A stretch of DNA of 14,812 nt from an uncultured Bacteroidales bacterium (GTDB taxonomy: Bacteria; Bacteroidota; Bacteroidia; Bacteroidales; P3): assembly GCA_947179195.1 (NCBI GenBank), contig CAMXAS010000016.1:1-14812 (forward strand), in the 5' to 3' direction. Below are positions 6,681-12,694 of this stretch, in pieces. The position numbers and the translations under genes are program-made. A model generated the notes under the pieces. It saw only the letters and a program-made list of their open reading frames with translations. It ran no database searches and was not told the DNA's origin. Position 1 is the first letter of the stretch, and each line of letters starts with the position of its first letter.

Positions 6681-6802
6681 AATACAATAAAATTGCTTTG
6701 CGGAAACCTCTTGCGGAACAACCGGTAGGTGAAATTCCGGTCAAGAATCTCCTTTGTTATCAAATAATTATCTTACCCTTATGCCAGCCTACCCCGACAT
6801 AA
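6681..6802 (-). promoter_or_regulatory. Structured rpsA 5' leader
   Basis: This is about 120 nt between the predicted transcript start and the rpsA ATG, the longest leader in the window. It contains an isolated AAAGGAG (minus strand, 6749-6755) about 69 bases upstream of the start codon, a small hairpin ACCGG/CCGGT (6721-6741), and a repeated TTCCGCAA just downstream of it. S1 represses its own mRNA in other bacteria, so the leader is a plausible control site, but no known riboswitch is recognised. Confidence 0.35.
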
Positions 6803-6809
6803 AAGTGTG

Positions 6810-6840
6810 CGAATATAAGAAAAAACGACTATAGAAGCAA
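6810..6840 (-). promoter_or_regulatory. Probable rpsA promoter
   Basis: On the minus strand, TTG at 6838-6840, 20 bases, then TATATTCG at 6810-6817, one mismatch from TAnnTTTG. It sits 8 bases after the stop of the upstream outer-membrane protein gene, so rpsA does not depend on that gene's transcript. Confidence 0.45.
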
Positions 6841-6848
6841 GCCCCGCC

Positions 6849-7517
6849 CTAGAACGTGATGCCGGCGCGGAACGACAGGGCGTGCGTGTTGTACATGAGG
6901 CTGACCGCATTCTGCATACCCTCGACCCAGCCTTCGTACAGATAGCTGACCGAAAAGCTCAGCCCCAGCCGCCCGATCAAACGGACGCGGAGCCCGGCCA
7001 TCGGCCCGAGCAACAGCCCGCCTACCTGCGCCTTGTCCTGCATGATGCCGCCCATATCGGCCCCGACGAAGAATTTGAAAAGGCTCTCGCGGGCCGGCAG
7101 ATACAACTTGAAGTTCAGATATATCGGAATCGTTTTGCTGGCATGGCGAATCGCGTCCACCGAAGACCAGTCGCCGATGAAGTTCAGCCCGACGCCCAAG
7201 CCGAAGAAGAACGCGCCGCCGAAGTTCATCCCGTTGAGCATATGCAAGGGCACGCGGTCGTAAACCCATACGTCGTTATCCGAGCCCAGCCCCATCGTAT
7301 AGCCCGTGAACAATTCGCCCTGATAACGGACCCAGCGCGGCGGCCGGGAGGCACGGGTGCGTTGCGGCTTGGCCTGGGGGGCAGGAGCCGCCTGCGTTAC
7401 GGGGGCCGGGGCAAGCGTGCCGGGACTTTGGGCCCGCAACCCGCCCTCCGTCGAAACGAACGACAGCAGCACCAGCAGGCCGCCGCATACGGCGGCTTTC
7501 AGTTTGGGATTTCTCAT
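6849..7517 (-). CDS. Outer-membrane beta-barrel family protein
   Basis: 222 residues. A signal peptide covers about 1-30 (hydrophobic CGGLLVLLSFV, cleavage after RAQ). A Pro/Ala-rich linker follows (31-60). From about 62 to the end the sequence alternates polar and hydrophobic residues with many Gly and aromatics, and it ends in Phe, as expected of a small outer-membrane barrel. No ligand or enzyme motif is visible, so the role (porin-like, adhesin-like or structural) is open. The next Met is about residue 75, inside the barrel, so the ATG at 7517 must be the start if the signal peptide is real. A perfect -7 box lies only 4 bases upstream. It stands alone between its own promoter and that of rpsA. 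Confidence 0.8.
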   Translation of the reverse strand: MRNPKLKAAVCGGLLVLLSFVSTEGGLRAQSPGTLAPAPVTQAAPAPQAKPQRTRASRPPRWVRYQGELFTGYTMGLGSDNDVWVYDRVPLHMLNGMNFGGAFFFGLGVGLNFIGDWSSVDAIRHASKTIPIYLNFKLYLPARESLFKFFVGADMGGIMQDKAQVGGLLLGPMAGLRVRLIGRLGLSFSVSYLYEGWVEGMQNAVSLMYNTHALSFRAGITF

Positions 7518-7521
7518 AGTG

Positions 7522-7529
7522 CAAATATA
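7522..7529 (-). promoter_or_regulatory. Promoter -7 box of the outer-membrane protein gene
   Basis: A perfect TATATTTG on the minus strand, with only four bases (CACT) between it and the ATG at 7517. A start of transcription at normal spacing would fall on or next to the start codon. No clear -33 box is seen. A 6-bp inverted repeat (ACTTAC/GTAAGT, 7529-7549) abuts the box. Confidence 0.55.
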
Positions 7530-7541
7530 CTTACTTTTATC

Positions 7542-7572
7542 TTGTAAGTGTCACGGAATATTACGACTTTTG
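7542..7572 (+). promoter_or_regulatory. Probable promoter of the DUF4254-GT9-mazG operon
   Basis: TTG at 7542-7544, 20 bases, then GACTTTTG at 7565-7572. The TTTG half matches TAnnTTTG but the leading TA does not, so this is a weaker call. It would give a leader of about 30 nt to the ATG at 7609. Confidence 0.35.
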
Positions 7573-7608
7573 CACAAAATTATGTTTAAACCATAAAAAC
7601 GGGAAATC

Positions 7609-8217
7609 ATGCAGTTTGTGCCTTTGTTCAACCGGATTTTCGAACAGTCCGTTTTGGATTACCACAAGACCGACAATGTGGACCAACCGATTAACAACCC
7701 CTACGAACTCAAAAGCATCGAATACTATCTGTATCTGAAGAACTGGATCGACACGGTGCAATGGCATCTGGAAGACATCATCCGCGACCCGGACATCGAC
7801 CCCGTGGCCGCCCTGGCGCTGAAACGCCGCATCGACAAGTCGAACCAGGACCGGACGGATTTGGTGGAACTCATCGACAGTTACTTCCTCGACACGTTCA
7901 AGGACGTCCGCGTGGCGCCCGACGCCACCATCAATACGGAAAGCCCCGCCTGGGCCGTTGACCGCCTCTCCATCCTGCACCTCAAAATCTACCACATGAA
8001 GCAGGAGACGCAGCGCGCGGGTACGGACGAGGCGCACCGCACGCAGGCGCAGAACAAACTGAACGTGCTCGAAGAGCAGTTGAAAGACCTCTCGGACTCC
8101 ATCGAGCAACTGTTGGCCGACATCGCCGCCGGACGCAAGAAAATGCGCGTGTACAAGCAGATGAAGATGTACAACGACCCCGAACTGAACCCGGTGCTGT
8201 ACGGCACGGCCAAATAA
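7609..8217 (+). CDS. DUF4254 domain protein
   Basis: 202 residues, largely helical and charged, with no signal peptide or membrane segment. The pattern (early DYHKTD and NPYELKSIEYYLYLKNWIDT, middle DRLSILHLKIYHM) matches the DUF4254 family, known to me as a Bacteroidota family of unknown function. Residues about 126-185 have the heptad-like spacing and Gln/Glu/Leu content of a coiled coil. The ending YNDPELNPVLYG is also conserved in my recollection of the family. Its TAA stop is followed immediately by the ATG of a GT9 glycosyltransferase, and this neighbour pairing recurs in Bacteroidota. A helper or scaffold role in envelope glycan assembly is an inference from that context only. Confidence 0.85.
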   Translation: MQFVPLFNRIFEQSVLDYHKTDNVDQPINNPYELKSIEYYLYLKNWIDTVQWHLEDIIRDPDIDPVAALALKRRIDKSNQDRTDLVELIDSYFLDTFKDVRVAPDATINTESPAWAVDRLSILHLKIYHMKQETQRAGTDEAHRTQAQNKLNVLEEQLKDLSDSIEQLLADIAAGRKKMRVYKQMKMYNDPELNPVLYGTAK

Positions 8218-9243
8218 ATGAAACTCTTAGTCCTGCGCTTCTCCGCCCTCGGCGACGTGATGATGGGCGTGCCGCTCGTGGACGCCTTGGCGCGCCGCTA
8301 TCCCGATTTGGAAATCACGGTGCTGAGCCGACAACCGTTTGAAGCGCCTTTCCGTTTTCTACCCGCCAACGTCCGTTTTTGGGGCGTGGATTTGAACCTC
8401 TACAAAGGGGTGGCGGGCTTGAACCGTCTCTATCGTGAAATCCGCCGGCAAGGCTTCACGCACGTGGCCGACCTGCACGATGTGTTGCGCACGCGCTACC
8501 TGCGCACGCGCTGCCGTCTCGACGGGCTGCGCGTGCGCGTCATCGACAAGGGGCGTGCCGACAAACGGCGGCTCACACGGCGGCGGCATAAGGTCATGCG
8601 CCAACTGCCGACGAGTTTCGAACGCTACCGCCAGGTTTTCACAGACTTGGGTTTTCCGTTTGACCCGACGTTCCGCTCGCTGTTTGCCGACAAACGCCCG
8701 GACATCACCGCCCTGCGCGCGCTGACGGGCGACAAAGGCGGCGACAAATGGATCGCCGTGGCGCCTTTCGCCAAACACGCGGGCAAAATCTACCCGCTCG
8801 ACCATATGCAACAGGTGGTGGACGGCCTGCGCCGCCATGCCGGATACAAGGTGTTCGTTTTCGGCGGAGGCGGGCGGGAAAAAGCCGTGGCCGAAGCCTG
8901 GCGGCAGGCATTCCCCGAAATCGTGTCCGTCATCGGACAGCTGACGATGGAACAGGAACTGCAACTGTTGGCCCATATGGACGTGACGCTGACGATGGAC
9001 TCCGCCAATATGCACATGGCGGCGCTGGCCGGCAGTCCCGTCGTCTCGGTTTGGGGCGCGACGCACCCGTTCGCGGGCTTCTTGGGCTGGCACCTGCCGG
9101 AGGACAGCGTCTTGCAGGCCGACCTGCCCTGCCGCCCCTGCTCCGTTTTCGGCCAGAAACCCTGTTTCCGCGGCGACTACGCCTGCCTGCACGCGCTTTC
9201 GCCCGAAACCGTCATAGAAAAAATACACGCGCTTTTATCATGA
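8218..9243 (+). CDS. Glycosyltransferase family 9 (heptosyltransferase-like) protein
   Basis: 341 residues, GT-B fold. The N-terminal domain starts MKLLVLRFSALGDVMMGVP, with the family's catalytic-region Asp13. The C-terminal domain holds the donor-binding block DSANMHMAALAGSPVVSVWG (261-280), the GT9 signature. Near the end are four cysteines (305, 308, 316, 323) in a CxxC-x7-C-x6-C layout that GT9 proteins often share. Relatives add heptose or similar sugars to the inner core of lipopolysaccharide at the cytosolic face of the inner membrane; the actual sugar is unknown. The ATG directly abuts the DUF4254 stop and the end overlaps the mazG start as ATGA, so the three genes are translationally coupled. 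Confidence 0.9.
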   Translation: MKLLVLRFSALGDVMMGVPLVDALARRYPDLEITVLSRQPFEAPFRFLPANVRFWGVDLNLYKGVAGLNRLYREIRRQGFTHVADLHDVLRTRYLRTRCRLDGLRVRVIDKGRADKRRLTRRRHKVMRQLPTSFERYRQVFTDLGFPFDPTFRSLFADKRPDITALRALTGDKGGDKWIAVAPFAKHAGKIYPLDHMQQVVDGLRRHAGYKVFVFGGGGREKAVAEAWRQAFPEIVSVIGQLTMEQELQLLAHMDVTLTMDSANMHMAALAGSPVVSVWGATHPFAGFLGWHLPEDSVLQADLPCRPCSVFGQKPCFRGDYACLHALSPETVIEKIHALLS

Positions 9244-10058
9244 ACGAAGAAAACCTGCTCCCGAACCAAGCCCCGGCCACGACGCCGGCCGAAGCCACCG
9301 ACCGTTTGCTGCGCATCCTGCGCCTGCTGCGCCGCCTCTGCCCGTGGGATAAGAAACAGACGTTCGACTCGTTGCGCTACCTGAGCATCGAGGAGCTCTA
9401 CGAGCTGTCGGACGCCATCTTGGACAAGAACTACGAGGACATCCGCAAGGAGCTGGGCGACGTGCTGCTGCATATCTTCTTCTACGCCGAACTGGGGCGT
9501 GAGGAAGGCCGCTTTGACTATACGGACATCGTGAACGGCCTCTGCGAGAAACTCATCCGCCGCCACCCGCATATCTTCGCCGACACTGAGGCGCAGACCG
9601 ACGAGGACGTGAAGAAGAACTGGGAGGCCATCAAACTCAAGGAAGGGAAAAAGCACTCGGTTTTGGCGGGCGTGCCGCATTCGCTGCCGGCCTTGGTCAA
9701 GGCCTACCGCATTCAGGAGAAAGCGCGCGGCGTGGGCTTCGACTGGGAAAACGCGCGACAGGTTTGGGAGAAAGTGGAGGAAGAACGCGGCGAACTGCAG
9801 GCCGAAATTCAGGCGCAATCCACGCCCGAACGCATTACGGAGGAGTTCGGCGACTTGCTGTTCTCGCTCGTCAACTACGCCCGTTTTATCGGCGTCAACC
9901 CCGAAGACGCCTTGGAATTGGCCAACCGCAAATTCATCCGCCGCTTCCAGCATATGGAAGCGCGTACGATTATGCAGGACAAGCCGCTCAGCGGCATGAG
10001 CCTGGATGAAATGAACCGTTACTGGGACGAAGCCAAGGCCGCCGAAAAAGCGGAGTGA
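9240..10058 (+). CDS. mazG: Nucleoside triphosphate pyrophosphohydrolase
   Basis: 272 residues, close to the E. coli length of about 263. It hydrolyses NTPs and dNTPs to monophosphates and pyrophosphate, clearing damaged or excess nucleotides in the cytosol. Two MazG halves are visible. The first has CPWD at 34-37, the Glu cluster E51/E52/E55 and ELGD at 71-74. The second has E181/E182/E185 and EEFGD at 201-205; in E. coli the C-terminal half is the main catalytic one. Metal-binding Glu and Asp residues look intact in both. The ATG at 9240 overlaps the GT9 stop by four bases (ATGA), which decides the start against the longer in-frame extension that would lie inside GT9. The stop is two bases from the convergent hydrolase stop. 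Confidence 0.95.
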   Translation: MNEENLLPNQAPATTPAEATDRLLRILRLLRRLCPWDKKQTFDSLRYLSIEELYELSDAILDKNYEDIRKELGDVLLHIFFYAELGREEGRFDYTDIVNGLCEKLIRRHPHIFADTEAQTDEDVKKNWEAIKLKEGKKHSVLAGVPHSLPALVKAYRIQEKARGVGFDWENARQVWEKVEEERGELQAEIQAQSTPERITEEFGDLLFSLVNYARFIGVNPEDALELANRKFIRRFQHMEARTIMQDKPLSGMSLDEMNRYWDEAKAAEKAE

Positions 10059-10060
10059 CC

Positions 10061-10705
10061 TTAGCCTAAAAACGGATTGTGGCTGCGTTCGTAGCCTACG
10101 CTTGTGCGGCCGCCGTGGCCGGGACGCACCGTATAGGCGTCGTCCAACGTAAACACTTGTTCCAAGATACTTTTCCGCAACACATCCCAATCGCCGGTCG
10201 GCAAGTCGGTACGGCCGATGCTGTCACGGAACAGGACGTCGCCCGTAAAGACCGTCTGTTGGTCCGCCCATACATAGACGACGCTGCCCTCGCAATGCCC
10301 CGGCGTATAGCGCACTTCCAGGGCCGTGTCGCCGAAGGGCACGCGGTCGCCGGCTTTCAGGATTTCCAAGGATTCGGGCAAGGCGGGCACCGGCATCCCG
10401 TAGGTGGCCGCCGGATTCGTGCAGGCGGCCAGCAGCGGCACCGCCTTTTCGTGCAGGTACAACGGCAGGCCGTAATGACGGCACACGGCCGCCGCCCCCA
10501 TGAGGTGGTCGAAATGCGGATGCGTCAGCACGACGCGCTCCACCGTAATCCCCTTTTCGGCGATATAGGCGGTAAGTTGTTCGAATTCGGCCGTGCAGGC
10601 GCAGGCCGGGTCCACGATAACGCCCCTGCCCTGCGTTTCGGCGTGCTGGATAACGTAGGTATTGGTCTGTATCGGATTGAAGACAAACGTGCGGATTAGG
10701 TTCAT
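10061..10705 (-). CDS. Metallo-beta-lactamase-fold hydrolase (glyoxalase II-like)
   Basis: 214 residues. The metal site is complete: THPHFDH with H62, H64, D66 and H67, then H137 in TPGH, D156 in TGDVLF, and H197 in RPGHG. This order and spacing fit the YcbL/glyoxalase II-like group, whose members hydrolyse thioesters such as S-lactoylglutathione or related substrates. Many short members of this size have unknown substrates, and glutathione is generally not made in Bacteroidota, so a name is not assigned. It is cytosolic, with no signal peptide. It lies 18 bases after the SDR stop on the same strand and is probably co-transcribed; a shared aldehyde or thioester detoxification role is only a guess. 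The stop is two bases from the mazG stop. Confidence 0.9.
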   Translation of the reverse strand: MNLIRTFVFNPIQTNTYVIQHAETQGRGVIVDPACACTAEFEQLTAYIAEKGITVERVVLTHPHFDHLMGAAAVCRHYGLPLYLHEKAVPLLAACTNPAATYGMPVPALPESLEILKAGDRVPFGDTALEVRYTPGHCEGSVVYVWADQQTVFTGDVLFRDSIGRTDLPTGDWDVLRKSILEQVFTLDDAYTVRPGHGGRTSVGYERSHNPFLG

Positions 10706-10723
10706 GGCAAACGGCTTTAAGGC

Positions 10724-11590
10724 TTAAAACGGCGAATTGGGTTCCTTGGCCATATAACTGAACGCCACCTTCTCGGTAAAGCCCGGAATGATTTTGGAGG
10801 CCGCCACCGTCAACCGGCCGAGCGGCGTCAGAATCAGCGAACGCTTGCGGCGGTCGATGGCCCAAATCATGTGGCGCGCCACTTCCTCGGCCGTCATCAT
10901 CTTGCCCTCGTCGCGCGGCGTCTCGCCCTGCGGGTTGCCGTCCTTGTCCAAGGCGTTAATCCGGACGTTGGAAGCCGTGAAGCCGGGGCAGACAATCAGG
11001 ACGTGCAAGCCTTTCTTGCGGTTTTCGATACGGATATTGGTCAACAGGCCCTGCATGGCCGCCTTGGAGGCCGAATAGGCGGTACGGCCCGGCAGGGGCT
11101 GGTAGCCGGCGATGGACGAAACGCCCACGACGCTGCCCTTGGTTTCGAGCAGGTATTTGAGCGCGTAGTGCGTGCAGTACGTCACGCCCCAGAAATTGAC
11201 GTCCACGAGGCGGCGCAGCACGTCCAAGTTGCACTCCTCGAACAGCCCGCGCATCGAGATGCCGGCATTGTTGATGAGCACGTCGATACGGCCGAAACGC
11301 CGGTAGGTTTCCTCCACCCAGTTCTTGCAGTCTTCTTCCTTGCTCACGTCGGTGCGCATGACGAAACAACGCTTTTCGCACACCTCTTCGGGGAATAATT
11401 CACGCAGGTAGCTAATAATAATCTCGTCACGACGCGCGGCCAGCGAGACGCAGAAACCGCGGTTCAACAATTCTATGGCCAACGCCTTGCCGATGCCCGA
11501 CGACGCGCCGGAAACCATGACGACCTTGCCCGCGTGACGGCGTTGAAACTTCTTTTTATTAAGCTGATTGTCAATCTTCTCTATCAACAT
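10724..11590 (-). CDS. Short-chain dehydrogenase/reductase (SDR)
   Basis: 288 residues, classical SDR fold. The nucleotide-binding loop GASSGIG is at 28-34, NNAG at 107-110, and the catalytic set is N132, S159, Y172 and K176 (YSASK). It should oxidise or reduce an alcohol/carbonyl pair with NAD(P); the Arg residues near the end of strand 2 (AARR, 51-54) suggest NADP(H). The tail from 250 (ILTPLGRLTVAASKIIPGF) is hydrophobic and may touch the membrane, as in SDRs acting on lipid or sphingoid substrates, but no substrate can be named. The ATG at 11590 gives a 24-residue lysine-rich lead. A perfect TATATTTG box lies 61 bases upstream. The metallo-beta-lactamase-fold gene follows in the same unit; tatA diverges. 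Confidence 0.9.
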   Translation of the reverse strand: MLIEKIDNQLNKKKFQRRHAGKVVMVSGASSGIGKALAIELLNRGFCVSLAARRDEIIISYLRELFPEEVCEKRCFVMRTDVSKEEDCKNWVEETYRRFGRIDVLINNAGISMRGLFEECNLDVLRRLVDVNFWGVTYCTHYALKYLLETKGSVVGVSSIAGYQPLPGRTAYSASKAAMQGLLTNIRIENRKKGLHVLIVCPGFTASNVRINALDKDGNPQGETPRDEGKMMTAEEVARHMIWAIDRRKRSLILTPLGRLTVAASKIIPGFTEKVAFSYMAKEPNSPF

Positions 11591-11632
11591 AGCTTTATAA
11601 ATTTCTTGTTTTTCAAATCAAAACAGCCATCC

Positions 11633-11648
11633 ATCGTCTTGCGACGAC
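11633..11648 (-). other. 5'-terminal hairpin with GCAA loop in the SDR leader
   Basis: On the minus strand GTCGTC-GCAA-GACGAT can fold into a 6-bp stem (one G-T wobble) closed by a GNRA tetraloop. It begins about where transcription should start from the box at 11652-11659. Stable hairpins at the very 5' end protect some mRNAs, such as E. coli ompA. Confidence 0.35.
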
Positions 11649-11651
11649 CTG

Positions 11652-11659
11652 CAAATATA
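11652..11659 (-). promoter_or_regulatory. Promoter -7 box of the SDR-hydrolase unit
   Basis: A perfect TATATTTG on the minus strand, giving a leader of about 57 nt to the SDR ATG. No TTTG -33 box is evident at 19-20 bases. The divergent tatA box (11685-11692) is 25 bases away, so the two promoters share their upstream DNA. Confidence 0.55.
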
Positions 11660-11661
11660 CG

Positions 11662-11692
11662 TCTGTTTTTTGAAATTTTCTATTTATCTTTG
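11662..11692 (+). promoter_or_regulatory. Promoter of tatA-tatC
   Basis: A perfect TATCTTTG at 11685-11692, with TCTG (one mismatch to TTTG) at 11662-11665 and a 19-base spacer. Predicted start near 11697 puts the ATG at 11718 about 20 nt downstream and rules out the longer in-frame reading from 11670, which begins inside the promoter. Confidence 0.6.
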
Positions 11693-11717
11693 TGCCCTAA
11701 TCCTTACTTCTTACAAG

Positions 11718-11936
11718 ATGAATTTATTATTGACGCCCCTGTTTATGGGTTTAGGCGGCCAGGAGATTCTGATTATCGCCATCGTGGTGCTGTTGTTGTT
11801 CGGCGGCCGCAAGATTCCCGAACTCATGAAAGGCCTCGGCAAAGGCATCAAGAGTTTCAAGGAAGGCATGAACGGCACGGAGACGGAGTCCGACAAGCAA
11901 GAGAAGAAAGAAGCGTCCGATAAAACGGAAGCCTAA
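11718..11936 (+). CDS. tatA: Sec-independent protein translocase subunit TatA
   Basis: 72 residues, within the usual TatA range. One transmembrane helix (about 13-28, GGQEILIIAIVVLLLF) is followed by the hinge and family signature FGGRKIPEL (28-36), an amphipathic helix (GLGKGIKSFKEGM) and a charged, disordered tail. TatA polymerises to form the pore through which folded proteins cross the inner membrane. The start at 11718 is chosen because the promoter lies at 11662-11692 and because it places the membrane helix correctly. tatC follows after 14 bases. No separate tatB is present here, so this protein probably serves both the TatA and TatB roles, as in other two-subunit Tat systems. Confidence 0.93.
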   Translation: MNLLLTPLFMGLGGQEILIIAIVVLLLFGGRKIPELMKGLGKGIKSFKEGMNGTETESDKQEKKEASDKTEA

Positions 11937-11950
11937 GCGGTCAATAAGCC

Positions 11951-12694
11951 ATGGCTGAACCGACGAACGTTTCGTTCTGGGATCATCTGGACGAACTGCG
12001 TAAAGTGCTGTTCAAGGCCTTGGCCGCCTTGGGCATCGTCAGCATCGCGGCCTTCTGCTTCAAGGACGCTCTGTTCGATTTCCTGCTCCGGCCGCGTCAG
12101 ATGGCCGATACGGCGGAAGCCCTGCCGATGATCAGCACGCAATTGACGTCCCAGTTTTCGGCCCACCTCAAGGCGGCCTTTTCCGCCGCCTTGCTGATTT
12201 GCCTGCCCTATTGGCTTTATTTGGCTTTCGGCTTTCTCAAACCCGCCCTCTATCCGAACGAGAAAAAAGCCGTCGGCCGCGTGTTCGCCGCCTCCTATCT
12301 GCTCTTTTTGGCGGGGCTGGCCGTCGCCTATTTCATCCTGTTCCCGTTCGCCTACCGTTTCCTGTTCGCCTATCGCGTGAGTGAAAGCGTCTTGCCGTTC
12401 ATCACGCTCGATTCCTACCTCGGCACGTTCACGACGCTTTCACTGCTCATGGGGCTGTTGTTCGAACTGCCCATCCTCGTTTGGCTTTTGGCCTATTTGG
12501 GGATTGTCAACCGCCAACTGCTGCGGAAATACCGCCGCCACGCCTATGTCGCCATCATCACGCTGGCGGCCATCGTGACGCCGACCACCGACGTGTTCAC
12601 GCTGACGCTCACGTCCCTACCCATTCTGTTGCTCTACGAATTGAGCGTGTTCATCGCGGGACGCACCGAACAACGGCGTCAAGCCGAAGCTTAA
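11951..12694 (+). CDS. tatC: Sec-independent protein translocase subunit TatC
   Basis: 247 residues with six hydrophobic segments, the normal TatC topology. Receptor residues for the twin-arginine signal peptide are present: FWDHLDELR at 9-17 with Glu15, the FGFLKPALYPNEKK cytosolic loop (93-106) with Glu104, and FELP at 171-174 with Glu172 inside the membrane. The late PTTD (211-214) corresponds to the conserved Pro/Asp turn before the last helix. TatC recognises folded cargo and recruits TatA. It lies 14 bases downstream of tatA in one operon. Its TAA shares three bases with the convergent copA stop (TTAA at 12691-12694). Confidence 0.95.
   Translation: MAEPTNVSFWDHLDELRKVLFKALAALGIVSIAAFCFKDALFDFLLRPRQMADTAEALPMISTQLTSQFSAHLKAAFSAALLICLPYWLYLAFGFLKPALYPNEKKAVGRVFAASYLLFLAGLAVAYFILFPFAYRFLFAYRVSESVLPFITLDSYLGTFTTLSLLMGLLFELPILVWLLAYLGIVNRQLLRKYRRHAYVAIITLAAIVTPTTDVFTLTLTSLPILLLYELSVFIAGRTEQRRQAEA

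Noticed and set aside
5043..6728. Long open frame (561 codons) antisense to rpsA
   Set aside because: It mirrors the rpsA codon pattern, its protein has repeated Phe/His/Asp runs that echo the S1 repeats, and rpsA is unmistakable on the other strand.
6536..6763. Minus-strand 75-codon frame with a TTG start overlapping the rpsA start
   Set aside because: It runs mostly inside rpsA in another frame and is rich in Arg/Lys/Thr; no homology recognised.
8748..9239. In-frame upstream extension of mazG
   Set aside because: It lies wholly inside the GT9 gene, the translation is Arg/Gly/Pro-rich without domain content, and the ATGA overlap gives a natural mazG start at 9240.
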